From Caldisericota bacterium (lineage in GTDB: Bacteria > CG03 > B21-G15), in assembly GCA_003650255.1 (NCBI GenBank), contig QMOP01000062.1, positions 1-7,367 of the forward strand: a DNA stretch of 7,367 nt. The letters are read 5' to 3'. Shown here piece after piece: positions 6,005 through 7,367 of the stretch (positions are counted from its first letter, which is position 1; each line of letters opens with the position of its first letter). The translations under genes and the position numbers were made by a program. The notes below the pieces were generated by a model, which saw only the letters and a program-made list of their open reading frames with translations, did not search any database and was not told the DNA's origin.

Positions 6005-6465
6005 TAAATTCCAACCTTTGACCTCTTCATCTTTTTTATAACCTTTATAAAATCCTCAATAGAATCAAAATTCTGATATATTGAAAGAAACCTTATATAT
6101 GCAATTTTGTCAAGTTTTTTCAATCTCTTTAAAACCATCTCACCAAGCTCTTTTGATGAAATCTCCATAATATAAGATTGAAGGTCCTTCTCAATATCAG
6201 CAACTATTTTTTCAATCTCATCAAGAGAAACAGGCCTTTTACTGCATGCCTCAATTATTCCCCTTTTCAATTTTTCTCTGTCAAATGGCTCTCTTGAACC
6301 ATCCCTTTTTATCACAACAATTGGAGACGCCTCAATTCTTTCATATGTTGTAAATCTTTTTTTACATCTCGGACAGGTTCTCTTTCTTTTGATAACAAAT
6401 GAAGAATCGATATGTCTTGTCTCAAGGACCTTTGTTGTTCTATTTCCACAAAACGGACACTGCAT
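6004..6465 (-). CDS. nrdR: NrdR, ATP-cone transcriptional repressor of ribonucleotide reductase genes
   Basis: NrdR binds ATP or dATP through an ATP-cone and represses promoters carrying NrdR boxes when dATP is plentiful. From the ATG at 6465 the protein has 153 residues, the usual size, and begins MQCPFCG as family members do. The zinc ribbon is C3-x2-C6 and C31-x2-C34, ending in RFTTYE (37-42). The ATP-cone starts at about residue 48 with VVIKRDGSREPFDREKL and runs to around 140, including IAYIRFLSIYQNF. The frame is open 18 codons further upstream to 6519, but that stretch covers the predicted promoter and adds an atypical tail, so I reject the longer start. No clear Shine-Dalgarno is seen. 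It is the first gene of the pyrimidine operon and has NrdR-box-like sites directly in its promoter, suggesting self-repression that would extend to all pyr genes. Confidence 0.95.
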   Translation of the reverse strand: MQCPFCGNRTTKVLETRHIDSSFVIKRKRTCPRCKKRFTTYERIEASPIVVIKRDGSREPFDREKLKRGIIEACSKRPVSLDEIEKIVADIEKDLQSYIMEISSKELGEMVLKRLKKLDKIAYIRFLSIYQNFDSIEDFIKVIKKMKRSKVGI

Positions 6466-6467
6466 AC

Positions 6468-6483
6468 TATCTATATTTAGAGC
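6468..6483. promoter_or_regulatory. nrdR: Possible second NrdR box, degenerate
   Basis: The core CTATATTTAG at 6471-6480 matches the NrdR core CwAtATaTwG at nine of ten positions, but its flanks fit poorly. Its centre is 30 bp from the centre of the strong box, and NrdR boxes are usually found in tandem about three helical turns apart. It lies between the predicted transcription start and the nrdR ATG. In AT-rich DNA such a core could arise by chance, so the spacing is the main support. Confidence 0.5.
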
Positions 6484-6490
6484 CAAATTA

Positions 6491-6519
6491 AGTTTAAAAA
6501 CTATATATAGTTTTGTCAA
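6491..6519 (-). promoter_or_regulatory. Sigma-70-type promoter of the nrdR-pyr operon
   Basis: On the minus strand a perfect -35 TTGACA (6519-6514) is followed after exactly 17 bp by TAAACT (6496-6491), a four-of-six -10 match. Transcription would start near 6484, leaving a leader of about 19 nt before the nrdR ATG at 6465. This is the only promoter-like site I find for the operon, since no later gene has intergenic space before it. A leader this short leaves no room for an attenuator. Confidence 0.7.
6497..6514. promoter_or_regulatory. nrdR: NrdR box: perfect 18-bp palindrome inside the nrdR promoter
   Basis: AAAACTATATATAGTTTT is its own reverse complement over all 18 bases. Its central CTATATATAG (6501-6510) matches every position of the NrdR-box core CwAtATaTwG, as I recall the consensus acaCwAtATaTwGtgt; the outer arms keep two of the three bases on each side. 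It fills the spacer between the -35 and -10 of the nrdR promoter, an ideal position for repression. It also lies where the -35 region of the divergent glycosyltransferase promoter would fall. Confidence 0.8.
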
Positions 6520-6529
6520 GAAAAATTTG

Positions 6530-6535
6530 TATAAT
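6530..6535 (+). promoter_or_regulatory. -10 element of the glycosyltransferase gene, predicting a leaderless mRNA
   Basis: A perfect TATAAT ends six bases before the ATG at 6542, so the expected transcription start falls on or next to the A of that ATG. There is no Shine-Dalgarno before the start. No good -35 is present at 16-18 bp upstream; that region lies in the NrdR palindrome. Confidence 0.6.
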
Positions 6536-6541
6536 TACGGT

Positions 6542-7348
6542 ATGGTAAGCGTAATCATTACAACATATAACAGAAAAAATTTTTTAAAAGAGGCAATTGA
6601 AAGTGTCCTGAATCAAACATATAAGGAGATTGAAATAATTGTTGTTGATGATGGATCTATTGATGGAACAGAGGAAATTGTAAAAAAATATCCTGTTAAA
6701 TATTTCTGGCAGAAAAATAGAGGAATATCCTCTGCAAGAAATGTTGGTTTTAAGTTAAGTAAAGGAGAGTATATTGCTTATCTTGATTCAGATGATTTAT
6801 GGAAAAAAGAGAAACTTGAAAAAGAAGTTAATTTTTTAAAAGAAAATCCTCAATATCCATTGTGTTATACAGATGAAGTTTGGTATAGAAATGGAGAATT
6901 TTTAAATCAGAAAAAGAAACATAAAAAATATGATGGATTTATTTTTGAAAAATGTCTTCCTCTCTGTATAATAAGTCCTTCGTCTGCACTTTTCAGAAGA
7001 TGGGTTCTTGAGAAATACAAATTTGATGAAAAACTTCCTGTATGTGAAGATTATGACCTCTGGTTAAGAATCACAAAAGATTATCCTGTTGGATTTATAC
7101 CTGAGAAACTTATAATAAAAAGAGGTGGGCATCCAGACCAACTCTCAAAAAAATATCCTGCTATGGACAGATTTAGAATATATGCTCTGAAAAAACTTCT
7201 AAAAGATAGAAATCTTGATAAAGAAAAAAGAAAACTTGTTGTTGAAGAATTAAAGAGAAAGTCAAAAATTGTTTTTAAAGGCGCTTTAAAAAGGTATAAT
7301 ATTTCAAGATTTTTAAAATATTTTTATTTTTATAATTTTATAAAATGA
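6542..7348 (+). CDS. Glycosyltransferase family 2 protein (GT-A fold)
   Basis: The 268-residue protein starts VSVIITTYNRKNFLKEAIES (2-21), the classic GT2 opening, followed by IIVVDDGSIDGT (32-43) for nucleotide binding, NRGISSARNVG (59-69), the metal-binding DSDD (82-85), and CEDYDLWLRI (168-177) with the acidic E169-D170 of the acceptor and catalytic region. A later GGHPDQLS segment precedes a basic, helical C-terminus ending in an aromatic-rich stretch, FLKYFYFYNF. No membrane helix is obvious, so it is probably cytoplasmic or peripheral. It likely transfers a sugar from a nucleotide-sugar donor in surface glycan synthesis; donor and acceptor cannot be told. The frame is open upstream to 6389, but that extension runs antisense through nrdR and the promoter, so the ATG at 6542 is preferred. 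It is transcribed away from the pyr operon and overlaps a possible next gene by ATGA. Confidence 0.9.
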   Translation: MVSVIITTYNRKNFLKEAIESVLNQTYKEIEIIVVDDGSIDGTEEIVKKYPVKYFWQKNRGISSARNVGFKLSKGEYIAYLDSDDLWKKEKLEKEVNFLKENPQYPLCYTDEVWYRNGEFLNQKKKHKKYDGFIFEKCLPLCIISPSSALFRRWVLEKYKFDEKLPVCEDYDLWLRITKDYPVGFIPEKLIIKRGGHPDQLSKKYPAMDRFRIYALKKLLKDRNLDKEKRKLVVEELKRKSKIVFKGALKRYNISRFLKYFYFYNFIK

Positions 7349-7367
7349 AGTTTCCAGAAGATATAAG
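7345..7367 (+). CDS. Start of a possible further gene, cut by the window edge
   Basis: An ATG at 7345 overlaps the glycosyltransferase TGA as ATGA, and the frame is open for the seven codons left (MKFPEDI). The only support is this junction, which is common on the other strand of the window. No function can be read from it. Confidence 0.4.

Noticed and set aside
6497..6514. The palindrome as a transcription terminator stem
   Set aside because: It is AT-rich with no loop or following T-run and lies between divergent starts, not after a gene end.
6466..6519. N-terminal extension of nrdR by 18 codons to an ATG at 6519
   Set aside because: NrdR proteins start at MxCPFC; the extension covers the -35, NrdR box and -10, and the predicted transcript starts near 6484.
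6389..6541. N-terminal extension of the glycosyltransferase to 6389
   Set aside because: It runs antisense through the nrdR zinc-ribbon coding region and the promoter; the GT2 fold begins at VSVIITTYN right after the ATG at 6542.

Overview
The window is AT-rich (by eye about one third G+C) bacterial DNA with lysine- and isoleucine-rich proteins and almost no intergenic sequence. A PyrR-type regulator, NrdR, a type I dihydroorotase and an NAD-linked PyrD/PyrK pair all point to a bacterium. The compact layout suggests an uncultivated, low-GC lineage, but I cannot name the phylum from sequence alone.

Positions 6465 down to 1 (minus strand) form one polycistronic unit in which each gene overlaps the next by 1 to about 41 bases: nrdR, pyrR, pyrB, pyrC, pyrK, pyrD, pyrF, a small antitoxin-like gene, a RelE/ParE-type toxin gene, pyrE, and the start of a signal-peptide or membrane-anchored protein that runs off the left edge. 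The pyr genes encode every step from carbamoyl phosphate plus aspartate to UMP: PyrB, PyrC, PyrD with PyrK, PyrE and PyrF. The carbamoyl phosphate synthetase genes (carAB) are not in the window.

Positions 6466-6541 are the only real intergenic region, 76 bp between divergent genes. On the minus strand it carries a promoter (TTGACA, 17 bp, TAAACT). The spacer between its two elements lies entirely inside a perfect 18-bp palindrome with core CTATATATAG, which matches the known NrdR box. A second, weaker copy of the core lies 30 bp away, just before the nrdR start codon. I infer that NrdR, the (d)ATP-sensing repressor of ribonucleotide reductase genes, controls its own transcription and with it the whole pyrimidine operon. 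The predicted leader is only about 19 nt, so classical PyrR leader attenuation does not fit here.

Positions 6542-7348 (plus strand) encode a family 2 glycosyltransferase. A perfect TATAAT lies 6 bp before its ATG, so its mRNA is probably leaderless. A further gene appears to start at 7345, overlapping the glycosyltransferase stop by ATGA.

The most unusual points are the NrdR-box promoter in front of the pyr operon, the toxin-antitoxin pair embedded between pyrF and pyrE without a promoter of its own, and PyrF changes at two positions that are usually conserved in the active site.
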